64,000 bases of DNA, from positions 32,815,001 to 32,879,000 of the forward strand of contig NC_056540.1 in NCBI RefSeq assembly GCF_910596095.1, written 5' to 3'. The position numbers and the translations under genes are program-made. The stretch is from Thunnus maccoyii (lineage: Eukaryota; Chordata; Actinopteri; Scombriformes; Scombridae). Shown here piece by piece: positions 1-11,180 of the stretch (the stretch's first letter is position 1; each line of letters begins with the position of its first letter). Under the pieces are notes generated by a model. It saw only the letters and a list, made by a program, of their open reading frames with translations, made no database searches and was not told the DNA's origin.

Positions 1-20
1 GAACATTAAAACCTGTTTTT

Positions 21-475
21 CTTGCTGTAATCATTCCTCCTGTTCATACTGACCATTAGAAGATCCCTTCATAATGACCTTACAATGGAAGTGATGGAGG
101 ACAAAATCCACAGTCCTCCTTCTGTGTGAAAAATGAAGCTTCATCATCCAAATGAGTCAAATCAAGTAGATATCTTTCAACGTTACAGTCTTTTTAGTGC
201 CAAAGTCCCTCTTTTTGTTACTATACTTCCACGTGCAGCTCAACAGGGAAACACTGTCCGAGGAAACACAAAGAGGGAATTTGATGCTAAAAAGACTGTA
301 AATGTGTCAGATATCCACTTGATATGACTAACTCAGACTGATGGAGACTCATATGAGCTTCACATCTACTTTTAAATGACTGTGTGGACACACTGTGGAT
401 TTTCTCCATCACTTACATTAAAAGCACATTTGAAGGATCTTTTAATAGCCGGTATGAGAACCTGTCCTTTAACTT
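21..475. repeat. Foldback-type dispersed repeat (inverted arms)
   Basis: The left arm (about 21-205) and right arm (about 285-475) are diverged reverse complements of each other. Both contain versions of CTAAAAAGACTGTAA, TCTACTTGATTTGACT, CTGTGGATTTT and GGATCTTCTAATGG. The centre (about 206-284) reads through a block with AAGAGGGA near each side. A second copy of the left arm plus centre lies in inverted orientation at 20274-20556. I see no coding potential. The arrangement resembles a foldback or MITE-like element, or two copies inserted head to head. Target-site duplications were not found, partly because the left end is close to the window edge. Confidence 0.75.
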
Positions 476-555
476 TTATTAACTGTTCAAGATGAATGCA
501 CCAGTATTAATGGATATGGCTGGTGAATATCTATATTTTTCTTATTGTCACCCTC

Positions 556-890
556 TCCACGTTTAAAAGTAGGCTGAAAACTTTCCTTTTTGATAAAGCT
601 TATAGTTAGGGCCGACCAGACTCGCCTTGGTCCAGCACTTAGTTATGCTGCTATAGGCCTAGACTGCCGGGGGACTTCCATTGATGCACTGGGCTCCTCT
701 CTTCCATTACCATTAATGTATGTTACTAACTTGACTTCTTCCCCGGAGTTCTTTGTGCTTTCTCATCTGCAGGAAACCACATAGACCATGCTGACATGTT
801 GACGTCCTTCTTCTGTCTTTCTCCAGCTGTTGCTGTTTGTTGCTGCTAGTCATGTATCTATTGCTGTTGTTGCTGTTGTTGCTGTTCTGC
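556..890 (+). mobile_element. LINE (L2/CR1-like) 3' end fragment
   Basis: Frame 556-609 reads STFKSRLKTFLFDKAYS then a stop. This is the typical extreme C-terminus of fish L2/CR1-clade LINE ORF2, where a serine-rich stretch is followed by FKSxLKTxLF. The downstream GC-poor sequence up to the TGCTGTTGT-rich stretch is probably the element's 3' UTR. Only the last 17 or so residues of the ORF are present, so this is a 5'-truncated insertion, the usual outcome of target-primed reverse transcription. The assignment rests on motif recognition; the 3' boundary is approximate. Confidence 0.7.
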
Positions 891-1380
891 TTCTCTTTGA
901 AAGAAAATCACCAGAATTATCCTTTAAAGAAGTCTGTTTATAAAGAGGAGGAGAGAAGGATGAAGAGCAAAAACGAAGAGTAGAAGGGGGAAGAAGAGGG
1001 ACGTGAAGAGGAGTAATGGGAAGAAGATGAAGCTCAGACCGAAAGGTCAAAGTTTATGAGGATGATGAATTTCCAACCATCACTCTCCGGTTTCTCCAGC
1101 AGAAACATGCTGCTTCTGTTTAGATTTGATCCCATTAAGAATTGATGAGCCGCCGATATTAAGTGTTGCCTCTAAATGGAGTCGATGGTGATGAATATAA
1201 ATCCGCAGCGGAGAATTTAATATCCGAAATATGATGAATGTGGAGGAGGAAGAGCATCGACAGGAAGCCAAACAGAAATCAATCAGAGGTCACGTAGAAA
1301 TATGAAACTATGAAAGAGGAGAGAGGAAGTCGAACAGAATCCTGATGGAAACAACCGCAGGGTCAGAGGATGATATGAGA

Positions 1381-1404
1381 CATCATCATCATCATCATCA
1401 TCAT
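1381..1404. repeat. (CAT)8 microsatellite
   Basis: Eight uninterrupted CAT units. Flanking sequence at about 900-1745 is purine-rich on the plus strand and holds no gene I can recognise; part of 1500-1745 may be 3' UTR of the minus-strand LINE that follows. Confidence 0.95.
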
Positions 1405-1744
1405 TACACCTGTCATGGGAATATAAATAAAATATTTTAAAAAGTAAATCAATATCATCTTCACCACCACAATACATCCTTTGTCCTCAGACCCTCGATT
1501 CGAATTAAAAAAAAACCTCCCTAAAAAAACACTTTAACAGGGGGGGAACCAGATCCAAAACCTCAGGAAATGGCGCCGACAGCCAGGCGAGCATAGCAGG
1601 TCCAGGATGGGTGCTGGTCCATCCAGCAAGAGATGCCTGAGAGACAAGAGAGAGGGACACACAGCTCAGTCGCTCATGTGCTTGTTGGACAAACAAACAG
1701 AAGCTTAGAGAGATGTAATGGTTATCAGAACAGCTCCGATAATC

Positions 1745-2800
1745 AATAATCTCGTCGGCGGGACAAGGTCATGAAGAAATCAATTGAAGGCGACTAATGA
1801 GTTTTAAGTTTGGATTTAAAGGACTCAACAGACTGAGACTGTGTGACGTCAGCAGGGAGGTTATTCCTTAAGAACGAGGCCGATAGGACAAGGTCCTGCT
1901 GCCTGCGGAGACACAGCAGCCCTGCAGTCTGAGAGCGGAGAGCTCCAGATGGAATATAAGGTTCATGGTGATCAGACAGGTATGATGGAGCTATTTAGGT
2001 CATCAGAAGCACCTTAAAGTCTGATCTAAGATGGATAGGAAGCCGATGAAGGGAGGCTAGATTTGGTTTAATAGCATTATGACCCATCTGAAGACTTTTA
2101 GTAGTAGCACATGGCAGACCTGAAAACAGAACATTACAGTAATCTGGATGAAACATGTATTAGTCTCTGCGTCAGCCACCGAGAGGGAAGACTGAATTTT
2201 TAGCTGTTATGTTAAGTGGAAAAAGGCAGTGTTGGTGATTTCTTTAACGTGCTTATTAATGGAGAAGCTGGGATCAAACATAACACCAAGATTCTCGGCT
2301 GCTGCACTCTGAAATCGCATAGCTGTCGAGCGTTACTGTCACTTGATCAAACTGGTGTCTGTGTCTATCAGGGCCGATGACCAGCATCTCAGCTTTATCT
2401 GAATTTAGAAGCAGGAAAGTTAGTAGCATCCAATTTTTCACAGCAGCCAAGCAGGCCTCTGATTTAGTAATATGAGTATGATCATCAGCCCTCATAGGCA
2501 CATACAGATGAGTATCATCCACATAGAAATGGAAATTTATTCCATGACTTTGTATAATTTGGCCAAGAGATGAACTATAAAGAGAGAAAAGCAGAGGGCC
2601 AAGAATGGAGCCCTGAGGTACTCCATATTTAACATCAGAGAATTTAGATGTAATATTATTAAAGCAGACACACTGTGTTCTTTCAGATTAATATGACTTA
2701 AGCCAAGAGAGGGCAGAGACATCAAAATTACCACCAGTGATCAATGGTGCCAAAGGCTGAACTGAGATCCAGTAGTAGAAGATCATTTACGACTCTGTTG
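1745..2800 (-). mobile_element. Degenerate LINE reverse transcriptase (L2/CR1-like), broken
   Basis: Read on the minus strand and allowing frame changes, this covers the RT core and the C-terminal part of a non-LTR retrotransposon ORF2. In order: LLLLDLSSAFGTIDH (about 2745-2790), YGVPQGSILGPLLFSLY (about 2580-2635), the catalytic box FYVDDTHLY (YVDD at 2513-2524), then KNWMLLTFLLLNSDKAEML. The C-terminal part includes PDYCNVLFSGLP, HRLPIHLRSDFKVLL, APSYLSDH and SVESFKSKLKTH near 1790. The order and spacing match L2/CR1-clade elements. Several frameshifts and stops break the ORF, and endonuclease and N-terminal RT are missing, so it is a dead 5'-truncated copy. Family is known from motifs; exact subfamily is not resolved. 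Confidence 0.9.
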
Positions 2801-2809
2801 TCATTGTAC

Positions 2810-3237
2810 GTTTCATCATGATTGTACATCAACATCATTATCATCATTATCTTCATGATGGTCTCCATGGTCATTATCATCATCTTCTTCTTCTTGATCA
2901 TCATCATCACTCTCTGAGGTGTTGTGTTTCATGTTTCTGTCTCAACTCCACTGTGAACTTCAGCACCATGGAGAGCTACAGCAGTGTGTGTTTAGTTTCT
3001 TTATACTCGTGAAGACCTGCAGGTATTGTTGCTCCTCCTTCATTTACTGTAAATTCAAAAAAAGGAACCTGATATTCAGATAATTGCTGCCTCAAACAAC
3101 AACAATAAAAGTCACTTTATTCTGTTTTGTACTTTGTAAAGACCAACTTTAAGGTAAACGTTGAGGTTAGACATTAAGTTCTGATGATTACAGTGGGAGT
3201 AAGGGAATGCATGAGTGTGCTCATAAGTATAGAAGAA

Positions 3238-3271
<34 letters not shown>

Positions 3272-4690
3272 TAGCCCCTCATCTATCACTGTGTATTCAA
3301 ACAGGCAGCAGCTCTGACTGCTGGCTAAGCAGAAGCAGGAGAGCAAATTAAAAACGTTCATTTACACACACACAGACACACACACACTCTTCCTCCTCCA
3401 TTCAGAGTCAGTCTGTACAATGACCACAATACACAGCACTGACACCAACATAAACCAGCATGTTTGCAGTTTCCAGTCCGGTTCCAGTCAGCCCTTGCTG
3501 GTTTACTGATGATGTTTCCCAGAACAGCAGCTCTTAGCGGGTCAGGAACAGTTGCATCTGTCGGCTCCTGCCGTGCAGCGGTGCTGTCGGTGCTTCACGG
3601 TGGCAATAATCTGCATTAACAGCTGTCTGCGATCACATCTGCAGGCACAGAGCGACACTCAGGTTTCTGTTTGCAGTCTGTGTCTTGTGGAAGAGTTTGA
3701 TTAGAACGAGTTTCACCTACAGGATGTGATGATCAGTGATCTCATCTTCAATCTTTGGACATACATGTAGGGTTTTAGGGCGTTTCCAGTCCTGCGCATT
3801 CGGACTCTAGTTGTTTTTCCCCCCTTGGTGCGATTTGTTTGGGCAGGTCTGAACACAAGAATCATTCTCGGACGAGCAGAGTGACAGGAAGACAAGAAGA
3901 GGCAACACAAGTTTACCACCTCAACCACTGAGCTATAGGTTTGAAAACACCCCAAGAGGATACCCCTCAAACCCCCCTCAAACATGATTAATTACTGCCA
4001 ATGCACCATTATCACTTATATTTAGTAGCAATAGAGTTCAAATTGGAAAGAGCTATTTCGGGCACATCTGGCTCTGAATGTAAAAATCTCATTCATTTTT
4101 CCCACAGACAACGTTACTTTACTCACTGTACGAGTTCTTCTACAGCTTGAATCAACATGAAACTCTCCTGGTTGAATCATCGGTACAAAAGATGAACAAC
4201 TGAGTCAAGAAATATCTGGTTCTTTGTTTAAAAAAGTCAAAGGTACAAGATTGTAGACATAATAACCTCAAGGTAGCACTTAACTACGACTCCCGAGGTA
4301 CATTTTGGCAAGAAACATCCAATCATCAGGCTTTAAATTTCTGTCACATGTCTCTAACAGCAAGTGAAAACTGAAGATTATGATGTTGAGAAAACTGGTT
4401 TTATAATTTGCAGATTAAATCAGTTCAGTTTTAGATTCTGGGTCACTTCTGAGTGAATTTGGCAACTATGGCTCCACGTTTTGTTTACAACTTCAACAAC
4501 AAAGCATTTTGACTGGCTTCCATAGTGCTCTAAGGATCATGGGTATTGCAGTATTTTCAGCCGTCTGCCAAAGTGACGAACCACGATTTCTAAGTAACTG
4601 GGTTGAAATAATCCAAACCTGTTGTCATAATATAAATCTATAGTATCATCACATCATCCAGGAGAGTCCTGAGTGTTCAGTAATAATGAG
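2810..4690. other. Intergenic stretch, no gene recognised
   Basis: Contains ATC-rich low-complexity sequence at about 2820-2905, a (TG)n tract, and sequence with no convincing ORF or RNA gene. The part around 4440-4600, with GGATCATGGGTATTGCAGTA, resembles dispersed fish repeats, but I could not assign it. Short open frames here have no family-like motifs. Confidence 0.5.
3239..3269. repeat. (TG)15 microsatellite
   Basis: A perfect dinucleotide tract of about 31 bases. A shorter interrupted CA tract follows at about 3365-3388. Confidence 0.95.
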
Positions 4691-4699
4691 GATATTGTT

Positions 4700-5053
4700 C
4701 AAGGAATAATTGAACCGACCAGCCTTTGCTCCTCTGACGCCAACCTCCTGTTTCCACCACTCAGGACCAAACACCGGACCTCCGGCGACAGAGCCGCCCC
4801 CTCCCTCTGGAACTCTCTCCCCAAACACATCTGAGACGGCACCGATCTGTCCCTGTTCAAATCAATACTCAATAATCAATACTCACCTCACCAGAACTGC
4901 TTTTAATGTGTGGTTAATGATATGTGTCATATGTTTTTGGTCTACAATATATGCTTTTAGCGTTGTTTTTCTACAATCATTTCAATTTATGTAAAGTGTC
5001 TTTGAGTACCCTGAAAAGCTCTCTATAAATAAAATGTATCATCATTATTATTA

Positions 5054-5086
<33 letters not shown>
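4700..5086 (+). mobile_element. LINE (L2-like) 3' end with ATT-rich tail
   Basis: One plus-strand frame near 4775-4870 reads SGDRAAPSLWNSLPKHI, a stop, then DGTDLSLFKSIL. This is the C-terminal signature (AAPxLWNSLPxxIR...LSxFKSxLKTHLF) of L2-type LINEs. The 3' UTR contains GTAAAGTGTCTTTGAGTACC and CTCTATAAATAAAATGTAT, followed by a simple (TTA)n tract at 5041-5086. That is the expected 3' end of fish L2 elements, which terminate in short tandem repeats rather than poly(A). The copy is heavily 5'-truncated and carries an in-frame stop. Confidence 0.85.
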
Positions 5087-5087
<1 letters not shown>

Positions 5088-5153
5088 ATGGGAATACTGA
5101 ATGAGGAAAAACACCTCTCTATGATGATGGTCAGTAAAAAGGAAACATTTTGC

Positions 5154-5279
5154 ACCAAAGAGATAACATTACACCCAACAGGTAACACTTTGAACCTAAC
5201 AAGTAACATTTTGAACCAAGCGGGTAACATTTCAAACCCAGCTGATAACATTTTATACCCAACAGGAAGCATTCTGGAC
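5154..5279. repeat. Degenerate 21-bp minisatellite, about 5-6 units
   Basis: Successive units begin ACCCAACAGGTAACACTTTGA, ACCTAACAAGTAACATTTTG and ACCAAGCGGGTAACATTTCA, then two more variants. Because 21 is divisible by 3 the array is open on both strands and gives a spurious repetitive peptide. It directly follows the LINE 3' tail. There is no sign that it encodes a real protein. Confidence 0.85.
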
Positions 5280-6550
5280 CTTTTTGTTCCGCTCAGCTGC
5301 CATCACAGGACTCCTCTCATCCTGGAGATCAGAGATCAATGCCTCATTCATCGCCGTCACTTTGTTTTCCTGTAATAAACCTGCTGCGTGTCTCTTTCCC
5401 CTTCGATCCTCCGCTCGGTCAGACACACTCTGGCTTGTATGTTAATAATCGTAGAGCTCAGTAGGATGGACGGATAACAGGTGAGCGGAGATAAAGTATC
5501 TGAGCTGGACCTCAGATTCAGAATCAAAGTGCGCTGCATTCATAAAAAAAGATAAAGGTCTCTTCATTACAAGATAGTTTTGATACATATCTTGAAATTA
5601 CGAGTCATAATGATGAGAAATCCTTTTTTTCCCCGACCGTGGTCGATGCATTGTGCTTCTGTAGATTCAGTCCAGTTTAATTCACTTCTTTTCCTTAAAC
5701 CTTCACACCTTAACGGCCTAAAAGAAACTCTTTTACTAAGTTGTAGATATAAGTCCTGCTCTTCTTTTACAGTTTTCCTCAGTTGCTTCTCGTTCAGTGT
5801 CGGTGAAAACATGTAGGACAAGAATCCTTAAAACAACCTTAAAATCACACGTTATGGCCTTGTAATGTTGTTCAGCTGCCTCCTTTCCCCATTTTAGTCT
5901 CTTTATTTTCTCTTAAATACATTTTTCCTCCTCTATACTCTCTATTTCTCTTCCATCTTTCTTTCTCTTGCCCCATTTTATCTTCTTTTCCTCTTGTTCA
6001 CTTCCAGTCTCTCCTTTTTTTTCCCCTCACTGTTATCTTTTCCCCTCTTCCTCTCCATCTGCCAAATCTCCTCTTGTAATGTCTCGCTGTTTTTCGACTT
6101 TTCTCTCTAATCCCCTTCGTTTTTTGTTTTTTTTTCCCATTCCCCGCGTTTACATGAAGGTTGTTGCTTGATGACTCAGACCTCCCACCTTCTCTTCCTC
6201 TACTCCCCATCCATCTGTACGTCTCATCTGTTCCCTCCGATCCTCTACAACATATTACATGACCCGTCTTTGGGAGAAAAAAAAAAGGTAAAAAGAAAAT
6301 CTACACGTGTGTTTAAAAAAAAAAAAAAGGGAAGGGGAAAAAAGCTGGCTCTGAATCACGCAGCATGTCGAGGCGGGTTTCCAGAAGCAAGAAGTCCTCA
6401 GAGAGAAAACAAAAAAAAAAAATGATCACAGCAGGTGCACTAAAGTGTTTTTCAGGGGGTAGTGGGAGAATATTTTTGGCTCAAATGAAATATCTCTATT
6501 TCCCCCTTGGAAGCTAGAAGAAAAGATAAAAAAACAAAAAAGACAATGAG

Positions 6551-6551
6551 C

Positions 6552-6583
<32 letters not shown>

Positions 6584-6602
6584 AGCTCGCTCGCTCGCTC
6601 TC
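6551..6602. repeat. (CT)n followed by (CTCG)n microsatellite
   Basis: About 30 bases of CT dinucleotide grade directly into GCTAGCTCGCTCGCTCGCTC, a related tetranucleotide tract. It is a compound simple repeat. Confidence 0.95.
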
Positions 6603-6741
6603 ATCCCGACAGGAAACACACAGCTGTAGAGTTTAAGAAGCAGGAGGAGGATGATGGAAATACAGTCGTCGTGTTTTGGCGTTAATGCCTCGACTCTTCG
6701 GGGAACGACAGATGAGCAGCTGAAACAAAACTCCCCACGGC

Positions 6742-6742
6742 A

Positions 6743-6776
<34 letters not shown>

Positions 6777-6780
6777 ACAA
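6742..6780. repeat. (CA)n microsatellite
   Basis: Nearly perfect CA tract with one AA interruption at its right end; a shorter degenerate CA stretch continues to about 6832. Confidence 0.95.
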
Positions 6781-7919
6781 ACAGAAGGAGAGCAGGTGGA
6801 GGAACACACACACACAATCACACAATCACACAACTCTCAGAGAACATGAAGTGGTTTTTCTTCCTGACTAGATGCAGATGCAGAAGATATTCATACATAA
6901 CTAAATAGATAGTCTTTGTGTTTCTGTTGCTTCTCACAAACCGATGACGTGATTTTGTGCACATTCGCAGTTGCTTCTGATTGTGTTTCTTCTGATTTTT
7001 CACTGTAAGAAATGACTGTTTGACCAAAGTTCTGTGTTTTACAAAAGAAACTTGTGCTACTTTAATGAATCCCGAGATCGAAGGCGAGCAAGCATTTAAG
7101 AGTTTGTCACAGTTTCTCCTCTTTCCTCGTCCACTGAGTCTTTAGATGACACTTACATATAACATACGTATCTTACAACCGGCGCAAAGTGGCGCCAAGC
7201 GTGACTCAAGTGTCTTTGCTAGTTTGAGACTAACGCAGTAGTCATTTTCCCGTCCAGCGGCCATGTTGTTTAAATAGCAAATACACTTGCGACTGTTATC
7301 AAGACAGTAATATGCGAATACATAGACGGGTGCACAACATGTTTACACTCACACATGGAAATATACAATGTGAAAGATTATTATTGTGTACATCAACAAC
7401 CATGTAATAATCGTTAGTCATATTATTTATCAGAAGTAGCTAATCACAGTGATGATGGATGAAATCGTCTAATTATGTGACCAAATTGTGGCAACATGTA
7501 AGTATTTAAACAGACTCGTCAGGTTGAAGGTGTCTGTCAAGACCCAGCAAACAGATTTCAACAACAGATCAGACACGGATCGACTTTCCTGCTGCATCAA
7601 TACATGAAGACATGAGGAAATAAATGAGGTGAAAACAATGATTAAACTATAGAAGGAAAGAACTCTGGACAGCTAATAACTGCTGCCAGCAGCAGGATCA
7701 GCACCTTGGAGAGCTCTTCAAGTCCTGACAACTGTATTAAACAAATATTCTTTAACATCTTGTGACGCTAACTGCATATAAATACATCAAAGAGTTAGCA
7801 TGCTAAAACCCACGGCTATCAAATAATCCCTCTCCACCAGAAGTTGCCACTGTGAAAATAAAATTATAATCTAGTGTAATACTGATAAACCTCTGCTCTA
7901 CATTATATCATGGATTTAT

Positions 7920-8150
7920 TGACCCATCAGATCAGAGGGTGGATCTGCTGGTTATTCTCAGCTCTCGGCGAGTGAACAACAGGTGATCAGGCTTCAGCAG
8001 TAAAAACTCCCAGATTTTGGAATAATCTGCCTGTTGAGATTAAACAGGCTTGTTTGTTTTTGCATTTGCCGTCATTTATTTGCTTTTTTTGCGAAGCACT
8101 TTGTAACTTTGGTAAAAAAAAAAAGTGCTACATAAAAACATAAAGATAGT
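7920..8150 (+). mobile_element. LINE ORF2 C-terminus and 3' UTR fragment
   Basis: The frame at 7991-8050 reads ASAVKTPRFWNNLPVEIKQA, which matches the C-terminal LWNxLPxEIR motif of fish non-LTR elements. The downstream sequence GCGAAGCACTTTGTAACTTTG followed by AAAAGTGCTACATAAA is the standard 3' UTR motif of Rex/L2-like LINEs (AAGCACTTTGTAAC...AAGTGCTATATAAATAAA). The fragment is 5'-truncated and has no RT core. Confidence 0.8.
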
Positions 8151-8159
8151 TTAGCAGAG

Positions 8160-9605
8160 GCAGCATTCATCATTATCCTCTGTCAACATTAAAGCACGTT
8201 TTATTTAATTTATGGATTGTTAACTAACGTCAAATCTTTCTGATTGATCTTTTCACTTGGATGAATAAAGACGTCGAGGTTCCTGCTTGCTCGTTGGACC
8301 GGTGGAGTTTTTAAAGGCGTCTCCGGCTGAAACACTGCAACTGAAAACTTTTCTCCAGACTTGTTTTGTTTCTGTCGTTTCTGTCGGCCTTCGATGCGTT
8401 ATTTATAAATGAGCTCCGACGAGCGGCAGCGTGTCCTGCCGATCTCGCCGTTAACTTCTGGTTCTGGCCTCGTTACTTCCACTCGACACACGGCGGTTTG
8501 TTTGCAGTTTAGTGTCCGCTCTGTTATCTTCTTGTACTTGTTAGATGCAATTTCATTTTATCTGCTTCCCTTTATTTCTCATCTCCTTCGCCTCCGCCAA
8601 CTCATCATTACAGATATTACCGTCTGCCTCGTGTTTGTTGTTGTTGTGTGGCGTTACGATTCCGTGTCGAGGTGAAGAGATGTTTCTGACGTGAAGTCGT
8701 CATTATCCCGCTTTAACTAACACCGACAGGCGGGGATTAGGGTTCACCAGCACCTTTCATTTCCCTGTGATTGACTGTCAGATACGCGGTTTATTTCAAA
8801 AAAATCGAATGACTTAACTGAAGCCTTTGAGCCGCAGAAGCTCCACACAAATCAAATCATCCAGTCAAAAGGAAGTCGGACGTCTGTTCCGTCTTATTTC
8901 TGTTGTTGTTGCCCTAATGATCAGGCTGCTCGGGGCTTCTAACGTTCACACATTTTCTCTGTGAGAAACGCCAAATTTTTCCTCTTCAAAGATGCAGAGG
9001 AACTGGGGGGTGGGGGGTGGGGGGGGGGGACGAACAATGAACATTTTCAACTTTAACCGCCTGGTCTCTTCCTTTCGTCCTTTCTCTCCTCCACTTCCTG
9101 CCAGAAGAGAAGAGAAGATCTCAAAGACACGTCTCGGTAATGAGCGCGTCCCGAGGGGAGGAGCGGACACGCTGTTATGTTTCTGAATAGATGCTTAATG
9201 CACTTTCATCTTAACAAGGCGCCATAACGGATGAGGCTGCGACCTAAAACGGACAGGTAATCAATCAGTCATTCAGTAATCAATCAAACATCCTGTGTGC
9301 GATTAAAGCAGGCTGAGAACGTTTACAGCATGTTTACAGCTGCTCTCTTTGTTGTCATTCGTCTTTCTTTTTTACTTCTTCTTCTTCTCCTTTCCTGCTT
9401 GTTTTCCATCTCATTTTCTCTCTTCTTCTTACTCTTGAGTTTTTCTCCTCTTTCAGCTTTTACTTCCTGGAACAAAGAAACCGAGTCAGTAGCAATCAAG
9501 TCAAGTGACGCATTAGATTCAAGTATCTTTTGAAAAGTTAGGAATTATGTAACAAAACTGAACATGAAAGGAAAAATAATTTACTAGCAAGATAGAATTA
9601 AAGAT
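8160..9605. other. Unique-looking intergenic stretch
   Basis: No gene recognised. It includes a strong G-run cluster at 9005-9030 (several runs of three or more G, capable in principle of a G-quadruplex) and a non-repetitive block at about 9170-9300 with TAATCAATCA-type sequence. The CT-rich frame around 9350-9450 is low complexity. Confidence 0.5.
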
Positions 9606-10592
9606 GCTAAATTAAAGCTGCAAGCAGCGTTGAACGGGCCTTCGCACCCTTGCGCACAGCAGGCCGTGGCGCAGTCACCTAAGCTTCTGGGAACCAAGAA
9701 AACGTTTGGAGATGATCAGTGTGAGAGTCTTTAGACACACAATACTAACCAGTGTCTCTCTGTGAGCCCACCCCTCTGTTCACAAACAATTATGGGTAAT
9801 TATAGATTATGAAATCAAAATATTGTTCACCTTAATCAATAATTCAGGCACCAACTGTAGGATCTGCAAGGAACACAGTTGCTATAATTATCAATTATCA
9901 ATAATAAATAATTATAACAATTAACAGAATTATTAATATGAACTAACAAATACGGAGCACCACCCGGAAACCGGGACTAATAACCGAACAAGGTAATCTC
10001 ATAAATGGGAGTTCACCTAGAATGTTCATATCTGAGAGATATCAACATTCAAGGGTAAACAAAGAACGGTTGAATTCGAGCTCTGACTCCTTCAATCAGC
10101 CACTTTTCACAATATGTTACCAATAATGACAAAAGAACTTCTCTTTAAAGATATAACAGTGTTTATGAAACTTAGCAAAATTAACAAAGTTAACAAATGC
10201 TTCATTCAATAAATAGCTATTCTAAAATCTAATTCTACCAAACAAAACACAAACAGCTTTGCACAGGGTTGGACACTTGCAGGTTGGACACTTTTGTCCG
10301 ACGTTATCTGACCATCAGATGTGCAAAACGATGTCGGTGCGTGTATCTGTGCGCGCGTGAGTGTGGTGTTAGTCACAAGAGAGGGAGGAGGGAAAGCGAT
10401 CGTGAGAGAGAGAGAGAAGCGGTTCTTTTTCCACAGAGAGCGCACGTATGGACGGCAGTCTGTAACGCACGTTGTCTGGTTTCAGATCGACAAATCAGTT
10501 TACTTTCTCACTCACGGCAGCACAAACACAGTAGTCCCGAGCGGGACAAACACAAAATAGTCTAGCGTGGTGAACACAACTAACAGGCAGCA

Positions 10593-10885
10593 AACAGGCA
10601 GCAGCGGAGCGTTAACTGCAGCATGACCGAAAGAAGCACAACCAGTTAGCCTCTGCTAGCCTCTCAGCTAACCCCGGCTCCCCGTTTAGATCCAAACGGA
10701 GCACCGAGTCCCGATTTGTTATTTAGGTTAAAGCGGAGAACAGGCAGCAGCGGAGCGTTAACTGCAGCATGACCGGAAAGAAGCACAACCAGTTAGCCTC
10801 TGCTAGCCTCTTAGCTAACCCTGGCTATCTGTTTAGATCCAACCGGAGCACCGAGCCCCGATATGTTATTTAGGTTAAGGTGGAG
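10593..10885. repeat. 146-bp tandem duplication
   Basis: Copy 1 (10593-10738) and copy 2 (10739-10885) both start AACAGGCAGCAGCGGAGCG and both contain AAGCACAACCAGTTAGCCTC, GAGCACCGAG and TTATTTAGGTTAA. They differ at only about ten positions. Direct head-to-tail arrangement and high identity suggest a recent local duplication inside an older repeat. Confidence 0.9.
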
Positions 10886-10899
10886 AGAACCAGCGGGTC

Positions 10900-11180
10900 T
10901 GTCGGCCAGCTGAGTAAGTGAAACCTACGGAAAAAACACCGTGACCATCACGGTAAAACAGTACGTAGAGAACTGCTGTGTTCAGCTGCACAGATAGGAA
11001 ATCCCTCGGCTGACAGGATGTACCACTCTGTGCGGGAAAATATTTTACCCTCCTATTTCTGGTTTATAACAATGATTGACAACCAGAATATTAGGTGCAT
11101 TACTGCCACCCTCCGCTTCAGGCTGTGAACCAATGATTAAATCCTACACATTATTCCTGTCTGTCTAATAAACTACATAA
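10900..11180. repeat. Dispersed repeat, copy A (related to 14261-14510)
   Basis: Shares with the 14.3 kb region a collinear series of motifs: CGGCTGCACAGATAGGAAA (here CAGCTGCACAGATAGGAAA), TGTACCACTCTGT, TGGTTTATAA, AACCAG, TATTAGGTGCATTAC and GATTAAATCCTACACATTA followed by CCTGTCTGTCTAAT. Copy B sits directly upstream of a LINE C-terminus on the minus strand, so these may be 3' UTRs of one non-LTR family. That is an inference. Confidence 0.75.

Larger units (their letters stand above)
5290..7915. other. Unique-looking intergenic stretch with simple repeats
   Basis: No gene recognised. It holds pyrimidine-rich sequence (5880-6260), A-rich stretches (6280-6420) and several microsatellites. 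Open frames that look protein-like here are low-complexity translations of CT or CA tracts. Confidence 0.5.

Noticed and set aside
3239-3269. CRISPR-like or regulatory array
   Set aside because: Simple TG tract without spacer structure; no repeat-spacer array was found anywhere in the window.
6452-6833. CVCVCV-rich ORFs
   Set aside because: They are translations of CA/GT and CT microsatellites.
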